Notes under the pieces: model-generated
The model's database searches: none
Told to the model about the DNA's origin: nothing
What the model saw: only the letters and a program-made list of their open reading frames with translations
Part shown: positions 53,243 to 63,700 of the stretch, in pieces
Layout of the letters: each line of letters starts with the position of its first letter
Position numbering within the stretch: the first letter of the stretch is position 1
NCBI GenBank assembly: GCA_965248155.1
Contig: CBDFIO010000002.1
Coordinates: 62,001 to 126,000 of the forward strand
DNA length: 64,000 nt
Reading direction: 5' to 3'
From: RFSX01 sp965248155
GTDB lineage: Bacteria > Bacteroidota > Bacteroidia > Chitinophagales > Saprospiraceae
Made by a program: the position numbers and the translations under genes

Positions 53243-55183
53243 TCAGTTCTTTTTTTTCTTTTTGCTCTCTGTCTTGTTTATTGATTCTAATCTTAGAGAA
53301 TCACCTTTCATTTCTGAATTTAATATATCCAATACGCTACTCTCAAATTCTTCTTCATTTTCAGTCTTAATGTCTTTTACAGTTATACTGGTAGCAGATA
53401 ATTTTCTGATTTCATCCGGATCATTAGGTTGTAAATCGACCTGCCAGTTTAATCCTTGCAGATACAGATCTTCTTGTTTGACAATATCCATAGGAACAAA
53501 CTCTGAATCAGCTTTATCTCTAAAGCTTATGCGATCCAGAGAATCATTTGCAAAGTAAAAACTCATATCATTACATTCTGTTTTGTCAGAACCTATATAT
53601 GCATCGTCCTCATCTTTGACCATATAGATTGACATTGCATTTCCAATAGCATCCATACGTTTTAATGCATTTGAATCTAAATAAGAGTGGATATTTCTTG
53701 CACTAACTTGATTGTAATAATTGACTGATATTTTATTCAGTATAAATCCGTTTGATTGAGCTTGAATTTCGGAAATCGATCCATCCTTTAAACTAATGAT
53801 AATTGTATCTCCTGAAAATTGTGTTGTATCTGACCAACAAATCGGATTAAAATAAAGTATAAAATTTGAATCTCTGGATGAGTAATACAATGAATCGCAT
53901 ACAGCCTGAAAGTCAGATTTATAAATTTTTACATCTCTAATCCCCTGTAAATATTGAGTAGAATCTTCCAATTCACCACTCTTTAAGATATCAGCACTCA
54001 CATACAAGGTATCTTCGTCGACTATTTGCTTAAACAATGGTCTTTTATCAACAGAAACAGCTTTATAATATGAGCTGCTATCTCTAAAGTACATTTTGTC
54101 AGACTGTAAGGTCCGGTCTTCTAATGTGTCTATCCAGATTACTTCACCTATTGCCCACCCGAAATCATCACTTTTTGTGTATTCGATAGAATCAGCAAGC
54201 ATATATCCCTTATCGTCTCCTATTTGTGATCTACCGTATAATTTTAGGTCTTCGATCTTTTTGTTATAATTTATTTCAGGACCAACCAAAGTGCGCTTTT
54301 CATTTTTATAATATCCATTCCCCAGGATTGATACATTTCCGGTTTTATCATCAACAATTATTAGATCTCCCGTTGTAACACTAAGTGAATCCTCAACAAA
54401 CGCATCTCCTGCAAGTCTAATCAGACTATCATTTGAAGAATAGTAAATCGTTTTAGCTTTTGTTACAGTCTTATTCTCCCTGACAACAGCGTTTTGCTCA
54501 AGATATGTTTCCTTATTTTCCAGGTCATAATATCCGGTTTCACAGTAGATCTTCTTACCATCTTGTTTAATATAAGTAGGTCCGAGAAAATATACCCTAT
54601 CTATTTCAATATCATATAGGATAGAATCGGCATTTAGTTCAAAATCATCATCAATTATTACCAACTCATTATAAAAGAAGGCCAATTTGGTATCCATATT
54701 ATACTTTCCTTCTATACTACTTAATGTCATTGTCCCTCTTTTTAAAATAGCAGTATCTCTAAAACTAGCTTGCTTTGTATTAAGGTCATATAACAAAGAT
54801 TCAGTGAATAGCTGTTTATCCAGATTCTGTAATACCACTCCATAAAAAAGTTCTGCAAACTTTAAGTCGCCATCATAATAAAGGGAATCTGAAAATATCT
54901 GGATTGAGTCGTTCTGAATGATAATCACTTCATCAGTTGCAGTAAGTTGATTTTCAATAATTTTTGCCGAATCACAAAACATGAAAGTGCTGTCCTGAAC
55001 CAATCTCACGTTCCCTCTAAAATATTGTACATCCTTACCATCAATTCTTTCAACAATAAAGTTGTCAGCGTTCTTGACAATTAATTGTTCAGCTTTTTCC
55101 TCAGGATCCTGTGAAAATAATCCTGTCTGAATCAGTTGACATAAAATAATAGCTAGAAATAATATGTAATTCTTCGATTTCAA
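53243..55183 (-). CDS. OstA-like / LptA-family envelope protein
   Basis: A 646-residue secreted protein. The start is TTG 55183, the only one that includes the signal peptide (KNYILFLAIILCQLIQTGLFS). The rest is a long run of OstA/LptA-type beta-jellyroll repeats (YFRGNVRLVQDSTFMFCDSA, LTATDEVIIIQNDSIQIFSD, VYFLGPTYIKQDGKKIYCETG). LptA forms the periplasmic bridge for LPS; OstA/LptD is the outer-membrane translocon. This form has many repeats but no C-terminal barrel, so it is LptA-like. It begins 8 bases after the CAP gene stop. Confidence 0.85.
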   Translation of the reverse strand: MKSKNYILFLAIILCQLIQTGLFSQDPEEKAEQLIVKNADNFIVERIDGKDVQYFRGNVRLVQDSTFMFCDSAKIIENQLTATDEVIIIQNDSIQIFSDSLYYDGDLKFAELFYGVVLQNLDKQLFTESLLYDLNTKQASFRDTAILKRGTMTLSSIEGKYNMDTKLAFFYNELVIIDDDFELNADSILYDIEIDRVYFLGPTYIKQDGKKIYCETGYYDLENKETYLEQNAVVRENKTVTKAKTIYYSSNDSLIRLAGDAFVEDSLSVTTGDLIIVDDKTGNVSILGNGYYKNEKRTLVGPEINYNKKIEDLKLYGRSQIGDDKGYMLADSIEYTKSDDFGWAIGEVIWIDTLEDRTLQSDKMYFRDSSSYYKAVSVDKRPLFKQIVDEDTLYVSADILKSGELEDSTQYLQGIRDVKIYKSDFQAVCDSLYYSSRDSNFILYFNPICWSDTTQFSGDTIIISLKDGSISEIQAQSNGFILNKISVNYYNQVSARNIHSYLDSNALKRMDAIGNAMSIYMVKDEDDAYIGSDKTECNDMSFYFANDSLDRISFRDKADSEFVPMDIVKQEDLYLQGLNWQVDLQPNDPDEIRKLSATSITVKDIKTENEEEFESSVLDILNSEMKGDSLRLESINKTESKKKKKN

Positions 55184-55191
55184 AACTTTTA

Positions 55192-55737
55192 TTAATCGCC
55201 AGTTGAGGTTTTACGTCCTACACGTTTTGCATTCTTTGGCATTCGCTTGCCAAAATGTTGGACCCAATAAGTTTTATACTTGGCCACCGCAACTTCTTCC
55301 ATATCAGGATTCATAAGCATGAGACAATGCGTTGGACTAACAACCCAATCATGCATCGCTTCTTCAAAATTCTTTTGACCTTCAGCGAGATTTTCACCTG
55401 CAAATTGCCATTTATAACCAACTTCATCCAATCTGTCACCTATATCCTTCCCGTCAGGAGAATAATGTGAGAAATAGTCGTCTTCAAACATTGATTTAGC
55501 ATGCTTATAGGCGCTTTTATATAATAAATCATTCCAGCTTAATGTTTTTACGGGTTTCAAGTACTTTCCTTTGCATTTACACCCCTTTGATCTTAAATTA
55601 TTAATCTGAGTTAAAATATATTCTTGTGGACTTTGTTCAATAATAATAGGAATCTCAGGATTGGATTGGTTTCTTACCTGACTTGACAAACAAGAAAGAA
55701 AAAGTATTGAAAGATAAACGATAATATATTTCCTCAT
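55192..55737 (-). CDS. CAP (SCP/PR-1) domain lipoprotein
   Basis: A 181-residue lipoprotein with signal and lipobox (KYIIVYLSILFLSC). The CAP domain shows LSWNDLLYKSAYKHAKSM, FSHYSPDGKDIGDRLDEVGY, the ENLAEGQKNFEEAMHDWVVSPTHCLMLMNP block and AVAKYKTYWVQHFG. The His/Glu cavity residues are present. The CKCKGKY Cys pair near residue 55 is unusual. CAP proteins are secreted; the biochemical role in bacteria is unclear. It begins the OstA-like/BatE-like unit. Confidence 0.87.
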   Translation of the reverse strand: MRKYIIVYLSILFLSCLSSQVRNQSNPEIPIIIEQSPQEYILTQINNLRSKGCKCKGKYLKPVKTLSWNDLLYKSAYKHAKSMFEDDYFSHYSPDGKDIGDRLDEVGYKWQFAGENLAEGQKNFEEAMHDWVVSPTHCLMLMNPDMEEVAVAKYKTYWVQHFGKRMPKNAKRVGRKTSTGD

Positions 55738-55758
55738 GTGGACTGCTTAAACTGATTT

Positions 55759-56151
55759 TTATAACGTAAGAATAATTAATAAGAATACAATTATTATAAG
55801 AAATAACACAAGTATAATATTTCGTGAATTTGAAGTCTTAATATTCAACCCATTTTCACGAATTTGCCTTTCATATTCAATATCTCCATGATCATATTCC
55901 CTGTAATCACCGTCCACAACTTCCTCATTTATTGATTTACGGATTCTACTCAAAACTAACTTAGCTTCTGCAAAGTCATCATCGTGAACAAAAATCCTTG
56001 CATCTAATGTCGGAAGATGATAAATTGATGAGATTTCTTCATCAAGTATATTGTAAGTATATCCCTCTTGATTAAATCTTGATTTGATCAATCCTAATAT
56101 AAGGGGATCGCTCTCTGATGTCAGAAATATAAATGGTTTTGAATCTTCCAT
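55759..56151 (-). CDS. DUF2007-like protein with C-terminal membrane anchor
   Basis: A 130-residue protein. Residues 8-70 show the DUF2007 (putative signal-transducing) pattern: ESDPLILGLIKSRFNQEGYTYNILDE, then DARIFVHDDDFAEAKLVL. A polar spacer precedes a C-terminal hydrophobic segment (NIILVLFLIIIVFLLIILTL). The N-terminal domain probably faces the cytoplasm. It lies 21 bases upstream of the CAP gene on the same strand. Confidence 0.72.
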   Translation of the reverse strand: MEDSKPFIFLTSESDPLILGLIKSRFNQEGYTYNILDEEISSIYHLPTLDARIFVHDDDFAEAKLVLSRIRKSINEEVVDGDYREYDHGDIEYERQIRENGLNIKTSNSRNIILVLFLIIIVFLLIILTL

Positions 56152-56252
56152 ATATAAATGTTAATTGAATGTCAACGACATGTAATCTGCTTAATATTCC
56201 TGATTATAACACCATATTTGCTTTATCATCACTAAGATGCCAAAGATAATCT

Positions 56253-58895
56253 ATGAAATACAAATTTTCCTTTCCTCTTTTGTTCCTTATTCTTAGTCTT
56301 AATATTCAGGCTCAGCAAGGTAAATGGAATCAATCTCCAGACAAATTACTGATAAAAGGTAGTGTAATAGATGATATTACTAATCAAGGATTACAATATG
56401 CTTCGGTTGCTATATATAGCAAGTTGGATTCCTCAGTTTTAGGCGGTGGTCTGACTAATGAAAATGGCTCATTTATTTTTGAAGTTTCCGGAACAGAAAT
56501 GTATGCTAAAATTGATTTTATTTCATACAAAACTTTACGCATAGACCCCATTCCAATTCCTGAAGGAGGCCGTGAAATCGACCTCGGTACATTAATCTTA
56601 GATCAAGAAAGTGAAGTTCTTGATGATATTGAAATAACTGCGGAAAGATCAGAAACAAGCTTTTCATTGGATAAAAAGGTCTTTACTGTAGGTAAGGATT
56701 TGGCCAATCAAGGAGGGACAGCAGAAGATGTGCTCGATAACGTTCCATCAGTAACCGTTGATATAGACGGAAATGTAAGTCTGCGCGGAAGCGATGGAGT
56801 GAGATTACTTATTGATGGAAGACCATCTAGCCTGGCCGGTGTAGGTAATGCTAATGGCTTAAGAAGTATACCGTCCAACCTTATTGAAAAGGTAGAAGTT
56901 ATCACCAATCCTTCAGCCCGGTACGATGCTGAAGGAATGGCAGGAATTATAAATATCGTCCTGAAAAAAAATCAGGCTGCAGGATTTAATGGCGCAATTA
57001 ATCTTAGTGGCGGATACCCAGAAAATGCAGGTATATCTGCAAATCTGAACTATCGGAAAAACAAATTAAACTGGTTTGTAAATTATGGTTTGAATTATCG
57101 CTCTGGACCTGGTGGTGGTTCTACAATTCAAGATCAACTTCTCTATGATTCAGACCTGGATACTGATATTCGACAGATCTCAATTCAAAATAGAGAACAG
57201 GACAGAAATAGTATTTCTAACAGTGTTCGATTTGGCGCAGACTATTTTATAAATGAAAAAGAACAACTAACAGCTTCTTTACTGTATAGGAAATCTGACG
57301 AAGACAATTTAGCGCGAATTGAGTATAGAGACTATATAGCTATTCCATCTGAATTTTCAATTCCCGAATCTTGGACAAAAGATCTGGATGAATTAAGATC
57401 GATTTCTTTTGATGATTTTGAAAACTCACTTTCTCAAGACAATCTGGATAATATTACATCGAGAACCGATGATGAAATCGAAGATGAAACCAATCTTCAA
57501 TATAGTTTGAATTATAGGAAAGAATTTAGCTCCAGAGAGCATAATCTAAATGCAGTTATTCAATATCGTGACAAATCAGAAATAGAATCTTCCCTTTTTG
57601 AAAATAGATTTGCATTTCAAAATATTCCCACTGTCAACCAAAGGTCCAATAATGATGAAGGAGATAATACCTGGTTAATTAAAGCAGATTATGTTCATCC
57701 TCTCGGTAAAGATCATAAATGGGAAACAGGAATTCAAAGTTCACTTCGTGAAATTAAAAACGACTTCCTTGTAGAAGATTTTGTTGAAAGTAACTGGATT
57801 TCCGCCGATGGGCTTAGCAATAATTTCATATATGACGAAAATATTCAATCCGCGTATTTTATCTATGGCAACACTTTAAATAAATTTGGATTTCAATTGG
57901 GCGTGAGAAGTGAACACTCTATGATAAATACTAGATTATTACAATCTGAAGATGGAGCTGAAAACAAAAGAACTTTTTTCAACTTCTTCCCAAGTGGACA
58001 CTTTAATTATCACTTTAATGATAAAAATGCACTTCAGATTAGCTATAGCAGAAGAGTCAGAAGACCTCGATTTCGGGACCTAAATCCTTTCTTCACCTTC
58101 TCTGATAATAGGAACTTTTACAGTGGTAATCCTAATGTAAATCCTGAATTCACAGATTCTTACGAGTTGGGGCAAATTCTATATTTAGATAATTTTTCAT
58201 TAAGCAGTTCAATTTTCTATCGATCCACAGATGCTTCCATTCAAAGAATATTGGCTGTTGACAACTTTGAAGGAACAACATTAAGAGTCCCTTTAAATAT
58301 TGGTCAAATTGATGATTATGGATTAGACATTTCCTTTTCATATAGCGGATTGACATGGTTAAGGATAGATGCAAATTGGAATCTTTTCAGAAACCAATTA
58401 TCAGTTGATAATGCTGAAACCTTTGATGCTGTTTATAATTATTATAAAGTTGTTCGAGACTTTGATGAAGGAATTGATGCGTTTATCAATCAGTATGATT
58501 TTACTCAAAATGAAACTGATAACATAACTTGGAATGGGCGTTTAACTGCTAGGTTTACTTTTTGGAAGTCCGATCTCCAAATTCGCACGAATTATAGAGG
58601 ACCAAGAGAAACTTCTCAAGGCAGCAGAAAAGCTGCCGGTTCATTGGATATTGGCTGGAGCAAAGATTTTTTGAACAATAAATTGACAGTTACCCTTAGT
58701 GTTCGAGATTTATTCAATAGTAGAAAACGGAATGGAATAACACTTCTTGATGACTTCTTTCAAAAAAGTAAATTTCAATGGCGAAGTAGATCTTCAACAC
58801 TTACCTTTAGTTATAGAATTAATCAAAAGAAAAACAAATCTGGCAATAGAGATTCTAGACAAGATCAAGGTGATTTTGAAGGTGGTGAATTTTAA
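56253..58895 (+). CDS. TonB-dependent receptor, outer-membrane beta-barrel family
   Basis: An 880-residue outer-membrane protein with a signal peptide (FSFPLLFLILSLNIQAQ). Residues 33-115 form a CarboxypepD_reg domain (KGSVIDDITNQGLQYASVAI). A plug domain covers about 130-240 (DVLDNVPSVTVDIDGNVSLR, VEVITNPSARYDAEGMAG). The rest is a large barrel of the OMP_b-brl type (SYSRRVRRPRFRDLNPFF, GNPNVNPEFTDSYELG). The last residues are polar (DSRQDQGDFEGGEF), an unusual ending for a barrel but typical of this subfamily. The ligand is unknown. The stop overlaps the SMUG2 stop by 4 bases. Confidence 0.92.
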   Translation: MKYKFSFPLLFLILSLNIQAQQGKWNQSPDKLLIKGSVIDDITNQGLQYASVAIYSKLDSSVLGGGLTNENGSFIFEVSGTEMYAKIDFISYKTLRIDPIPIPEGGREIDLGTLILDQESEVLDDIEITAERSETSFSLDKKVFTVGKDLANQGGTAEDVLDNVPSVTVDIDGNVSLRGSDGVRLLIDGRPSSLAGVGNANGLRSIPSNLIEKVEVITNPSARYDAEGMAGIINIVLKKNQAAGFNGAINLSGGYPENAGISANLNYRKNKLNWFVNYGLNYRSGPGGGSTIQDQLLYDSDLDTDIRQISIQNREQDRNSISNSVRFGADYFINEKEQLTASLLYRKSDEDNLARIEYRDYIAIPSEFSIPESWTKDLDELRSISFDDFENSLSQDNLDNITSRTDDEIEDETNLQYSLNYRKEFSSREHNLNAVIQYRDKSEIESSLFENRFAFQNIPTVNQRSNNDEGDNTWLIKADYVHPLGKDHKWETGIQSSLREIKNDFLVEDFVESNWISADGLSNNFIYDENIQSAYFIYGNTLNKFGFQLGVRSEHSMINTRLLQSEDGAENKRTFFNFFPSGHFNYHFNDKNALQISYSRRVRRPRFRDLNPFFTFSDNRNFYSGNPNVNPEFTDSYELGQILYLDNFSLSSSIFYRSTDASIQRILAVDNFEGTTLRVPLNIGQIDDYGLDISFSYSGLTWLRIDANWNLFRNQLSVDNAETFDAVYNYYKVVRDFDEGIDAFINQYDFTQNETDNITWNGRLTARFTFWKSDLQIRTNYRGPRETSQGSRKAAGSLDIGWSKDFLNNKLTVTLSVRDLFNSRKRNGITLLDDFFQKSKFQWRSRSSTLTFSYRINQKKNKSGNRDSRQDQGDFEGGEF

Positions 58896-59563
58896 AACAT
58901 TTCTAGCTTTCTGGCAAATTCATCTAAAAATATACTCTTGTTCTTTCTCTTATATTGCATAACCCATCTCGGATGTGGTAATGGAATTATCTCACCAAAC
59001 CATTTGTGTTGATCATTAAGAGCTTTGAAGATTTTGTGATTTTTACCTTGTCCTAAACTAAAGGCTTTATCTTTTTCGCAATAATATTCTATTTGCTGCT
59101 TTATAGATTCAATTATTCTGGGTTTTACGGTTTCAAATAAGACCTTATCATCATAGTAATTATAGTTTTTACCATCCTTAGTGAATCCTAATGGACATAT
59201 AGAGCTTATATAAAACTTATTGTAAAACTCCTCGATGGTCGTAATGTACTCGATCATCTCATAGATGAATAGTGAAGACAATTCATGTTTTCTGTCAATG
59301 CCATGTTGAATGTTACATTTTTCCTCCAGATGTATCGGATCAGTAAAAGGAATTCCTGTCATTCCTGCTCCCAACCTTCCAGGATTTATTCCAAAAAGAA
59401 AATATCTTGGATTTTGGTCGCTGTAGTATTTATAATAAAAATTGCTCATTACAATCTTTACTTGTTCATCTTCAAAAGGGAATAAAATTGATATCCCGTC
59501 TGGTAAGGACCAATTCTTATCCAGACTTGAGTAAAATTTTAAGATGTGATCAGCAAAGTACAT
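58892..59563 (-). CDS. SMUG2-type uracil-DNA glycosylase family protein
   Basis: A 223-residue DNA repair enzyme from ATG 59563; the frame extends to 59608 and would overlap the previous gene, but ATG 59563 fits the family start (YFADHILKFYSSLDKNW). Motif 1 is GINPGRLGAGMTGIPFTDP and motif 2 PLPHPRWVMQY, matching SMUG2, which removes uracil or related damaged bases. YISSICPLGFT and AFSLGQGKNHKIFKALN are also typical. It is the third gene of a unit with YceI and OB-fold genes. Confidence 0.9.
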   Translation of the reverse strand: MYFADHILKFYSSLDKNWSLPDGISILFPFEDEQVKIVMSNFYYKYYSDQNPRYFLFGINPGRLGAGMTGIPFTDPIHLEEKCNIQHGIDRKHELSSLFIYEMIEYITTIEEFYNKFYISSICPLGFTKDGKNYNYYDDKVLFETVKPRIIESIKQQIEYYCEKDKAFSLGQGKNHKIFKALNDQHKWFGEIIPLPHPRWVMQYKRKNKSIFLDEFARKLEMF

Positions 59564-59576
59564 GAATGAGTCTTGG

Positions 59577-59987
59577 CTAAATGATGATACATTTATTAAG
59601 CACGACATCCATAAGCATACCCGTGCATAGCCCTTTAATCGTTATTTCACTTCCAGACTTAAATTTATCAAGTTTGGATTCCTCTCCATTAACCAATGTA
59701 CATAATACACCACCAAAATCATTTTCACTTTCAAGAAAAATAACTGTTGCTCCCTGTCCATCCTGTTCTACAGTACCAATAATCCCCTTCACTTGAATGG
59801 TCTTACCAATATAGAGCCTGTTAGATTTCTTTTCATTGGATTCAAAATCTGAATATAAAGACTCCGCCGTCAGCTGGAACTCTGCTGGCTTATTTTTTAT
59901 GCTAGCCTTTGGAAGATTAAGAAAAACAAAATAAGCGATCACGATTATTACTAAAAAGGTCAATAGAATTCTTAAGAGTTTTTTCAT
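59577..59987 (-). CDS. Membrane-anchored OB-fold (tRNA_anti-like) protein
   Basis: A 136-residue protein. An N-terminal hydrophobic segment (LLRILLTFLVIIVIAYFVFL) anchors it. Residues 38-136 resemble the OB-fold tRNA_anti-like family (AESLYSDFESNEKKSNRLYIG, VKGIIGTVEQDGQG, GSEITIKGLCTG). In Bacteroidota such genes often sit next to YceI genes, as here. The role is unknown. It lies 23 bases after yceI-like and 13 bases before the SMUG2 gene. Confidence 0.75.
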   Translation of the reverse strand: MKKLLRILLTFLVIIVIAYFVFLNLPKASIKNKPAEFQLTAESLYSDFESNEKKSNRLYIGKTIQVKGIIGTVEQDGQGATVIFLESENDFGGVLCTLVNGEESKLDKFKSGSEITIKGLCTGMLMDVVLNKCIII

Positions 59988-60010
59988 AATGTGATTTTCA
60001 AGTATAAGTG

Positions 60011-60604
60011 CTAGCGGGATTTTCGCTTATATGTAAGATCCAAATTAATTAGTATATCTCTGCTTATACCTAAGGTGTTCGTATTAATATTTAGAACATC
60101 GGGAAGTTTCTTTCGCATCAAATCATTCAGTTTATTAACGCTTTGTTCTTCAATCCTCATAACAAAGGTTGAAGTCGCCTTAAGGATTCCATCTTTACCT
60201 ACTTCTACTACTCCATCTGCAACCGTAACCCTTTTCTCATCCCAGATGTAAAGATTACCTCTAACCTTAACATTATAACTTCCCGGTTTATTAAAGTCAA
60301 TCCTTTTGAAATTTACAACTCTACCGTCAAAACTAATCTTCGGGTGAGCACTGACGTTGAGGTTTTTACTGTTCACTGCTCTGTCGATTGCTCCCATTTT
60401 AAATTCAAACGATCTGATTAATCCTTGAAAACTAATAGATCCTGATTGGGCATTCAGCACACTGATAATTTGATAATTATCAGCAATTATATCTTTGAAT
60501 TTATTTCTTGATTCTACATTGACATGACCAGTTCTGGTCATATATTCTTGCCCTACGATCTGACTGGTAAAAAATAGTACTAAAAGAAGAATGTTAAGTC
60601 TCAT
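60011..60604 (-). CDS. YceI family protein
   Basis: A 197-residue secreted protein with a signal peptide (RLNILLLVLFFTSQIVGQ). The YceI lipocalin-like barrel pattern is present: TRTGHVNVESRNKFKDIIAD, GLIRSFEFKMGAIDRAVNSK, HPKISFDGRV and YNVKVRGNLYIWDEKRVTVA. YceI proteins bind isoprenoid-type lipids in the periplasm. It heads the unit YceI, OB-fold, SMUG2. Confidence 0.88.
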   Translation of the reverse strand: MRLNILLLVLFFTSQIVGQEYMTRTGHVNVESRNKFKDIIADNYQIISVLNAQSGSISFQGLIRSFEFKMGAIDRAVNSKNLNVSAHPKISFDGRVVNFKRIDFNKPGSYNVKVRGNLYIWDEKRVTVADGVVEVGKDGILKATSTFVMRIEEQSVNKLNDLMRKKLPDVLNINTNTLGISRDILINLDLTYKRKSR

Positions 60605-60685
60605 AATTTAATAAAGCTGTTCAAAAGTACGAACTAAATAAGGTAATATAAATTCATAGTAGTCAACTTTCATATTTATTTAACA

Positions 60686-60719
60686 TAAAAAAAGGGCCAT
60701 ACTTAAAAGTACAGCCCTT
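60686..60719 (-). terminator. Rho-independent terminator of the T9SS type A protein gene
   Basis: AAGGGC pairs with GCCCTT and TACTT with AAGTA, with a small CA/CA internal loop. On the minus strand eight T follow. It lies 24 bases after the stop at 60743. Confidence 0.85.
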
Positions 60720-60742
60720 CATTGAGTTCGTAGAATAAAATT

Positions 60743-63700
60743 TTAATCAAGAATGATCATTTTTTTGGTACTAGAATATTGACTAGCATCTAATCTATAG
60801 TAAAAGATGCCACTCGTATTCAAATCATCCCTGGAAATTGAAATCCTATTCAATCCCTTGTTAAAAGCTTTGTTAGTGGACCAGAGAACTCTTCCATTTA
60901 CATCAAAAATATTTAAGTTCGTCTTCATATTCTTCGGTAAATAAAATTCAATAACGGTTGATCCATTAAATGGATTTGGGTTATTCTGGTATAAAATAAA
61001 TTCGTGTTCAGAATTATTACGGCCGGTTAGTATTAAGGGGAATATCTGATTTTCACTTCCTACATATCCTTCAGCAGATGTGATGTCAGATGAGATTGAT
61101 ACAGTATTGCTCAATTGTCCTGAATGAGTCGCCTTCAGAAGCAAAGTTATAAACTCTGTTCCTTGGATTCGATTTTCTGTATTCCATGATAATGTAGTGA
61201 GCTCATCATCTATCATAGCAATATTTTTTTCAGACATTTGAACATTGTCTGAACTAGCAGAAAGAACAGTCAATCCTTTTGTGTTCAAGGTAAATTGAAT
61301 CCCTGATAAAGAATTCAGATTTTCGATATCGAGTTTCATTTCAAAAATGTCCCCCGCTTTATAGCTCATATCATCAAATTGAATCTCTAAAGGCTCGTCA
61401 ATCCTTCTTTCATCATTTTGAGCTCTAAAATTCGCTTGGACACTTTCATTGACATCCCCAATCTTCACACCAATAAAATCTTCTTGCATCATGTTATTAT
61501 CCAAATCATGAATAAATCTCAATTCAGTATAATTCCATGGATAAGCTACATTATCAATAGAAGATTCCTTAACTAATCTCCAACTCTTATTGTTTGGAAA
61601 ATTATTATTGATACCAAGAATTAGTTTTCTCAATTCAAGTAAGTCAATTGCACTGATATCTCCATCACTGTTTATGTCGGCAGCTATCAGTTTGTACGGA
61701 CTGTCTAATTGCTCAAGTCCTAATATGTGTTTCTGAATATAAACCAAATCAAGAGTACTGACCCCATTTAATGGATTATCGGTTCTCTCAGCTTCTAGCT
61801 GATAATCTTGATACATATTATTATTGTCGAACATAAAATGTCCTGAGGCATCGGTGCTTGTATTCTTAGGATATTCAGGTTGAGTACTAAGGATGCTAAC
61901 ATCAACTTTCTCAACAAAATCTCCTTTTTCTGTCAATATAGTACCACCAATTTGAGCTGTGGGCTTAGAGCCAATATCTTCACAGGATTCCTGATTATCA
62001 ACTAATGTCAAGAACACAGAACAATAATCATAATTATTCTTTTCGTCCCAAACATACACATCAACTGTAATAACTGAACCTCCTGAGGAAATCAAATCAT
62101 CACAAGTAAATATCATTGAAGAACATTTCACTCCAGGATCAAAAGCTGGATCAAATTCTGGTAATACATCGCTAAATGTAAATCTTAAATTTTCGTTTTC
62201 TGTACAATTATCAAATGCTCCAAGATCAAAATCACAAGCCCATATTTCAACTTCACCATCTTCCATTAGAGCAGTACTTAGATTAACACAGTAAGGCGTA
62301 GGGGGAATATTATCAACAACCATAAAGTATGTCGTACATGTAGTTATATTTCCGCATCCATCAGACACTTTCCATACAACTCTATGATTTGCCATACTTC
62401 CGAGAACTCCTTCAGGCAACGTAACGCTTACTTCTTCTCCCGAAGAAGTATGTGCGAGATAATAAGGACTGTAGACAGGGGCGGAGCTAGTGAAAAGATA
62501 ATCATAGCTTCCTTCTATCCCATTCCAGTCATTATATAAATCTATCTGCACAGTCCAACGCAACCAATTACTTGCGCAGTCTCCGTTATCGGTAGCAGAA
62601 TTAGTTAATACAATTGAATTATTTTCACAAATAATTCCATCATTATCTAGATCGTTCTTATCGTCTGCAAAAAAGGAGTTGTCAATACATCCATCTATTG
62701 ATGGAGCAAATTCATCTACAATTTTTACAGTTTGTATATCATTCCATACGCCATTGTTATGTATCTGATCACTCGGATCATATACACACCAATCAATTAC
62801 TGTCCAATAGTTTATTATTTTGAAACAAGCACCATCTTGAAAATAAAAGGTATCTCGCTCAACACTATATGCAAGTAAATCACAAGTTCCAGCAGACCAT
62901 GTTGGAACTTCATCTATTAAGTCCGTGCAGTCTACTACTGTGTCTCCAGGAAAATATATTACTGGCGGACCATAATAGTCACCAGTCTTTTTGATTAATT
63001 GATAACAATATTCATCTGGATAACCAACAACAAACCATTTTCTGGTAATCGTTCCGATATTACATGAAGTCATATCATTGAATATGTCCACATAATCTGT
63101 TGCCATTGCTCCACAAGATCCATAAGCATGCGCTTCTCCAACCTTGTATAGATCATTTTCATCTACATCACAATGAATAGTAATATCCGGAGGACAATAG
63201 ATAGTAGGTCTTGATTTATCTTCAAGTCTTATAAAAGACCATACTTCGCTGTAATTATCGCCATACGTTCCAAAGTATCCATCACCATCACCATCATCCC
63301 AAACTCTCAGCCACACTTTGATTTGCGCATAATCAATATTTCCGTCACCATCCGCGTCTATTCCATTGTCAACAAGGTCATCACAACAAAATGTTACATA
63401 CCTTCCATTATCTGGATCAAATTCAGAATCATGACTGTGATAATCATCATTAAAAGTTGTGTTTCCTAAAAATCCACAATAATCAGAATCTCTTCGAATT
63501 TCCAGTTTAACTGGGCCACAACCATCAAAAGAGCCATTATCTACGCTTTCTGCAAATATCTTGGTTAATCCTTTAATAGAATCGCTATATGGATTCGGTA
63601 TTAGAGACAATACAATGTCTTGTTTTGTAATGGCTACCGGTGGTGTCCCATCTATTACAGTAACATAAGCACCAGCAGAAGTTACATTATCACAACAATC

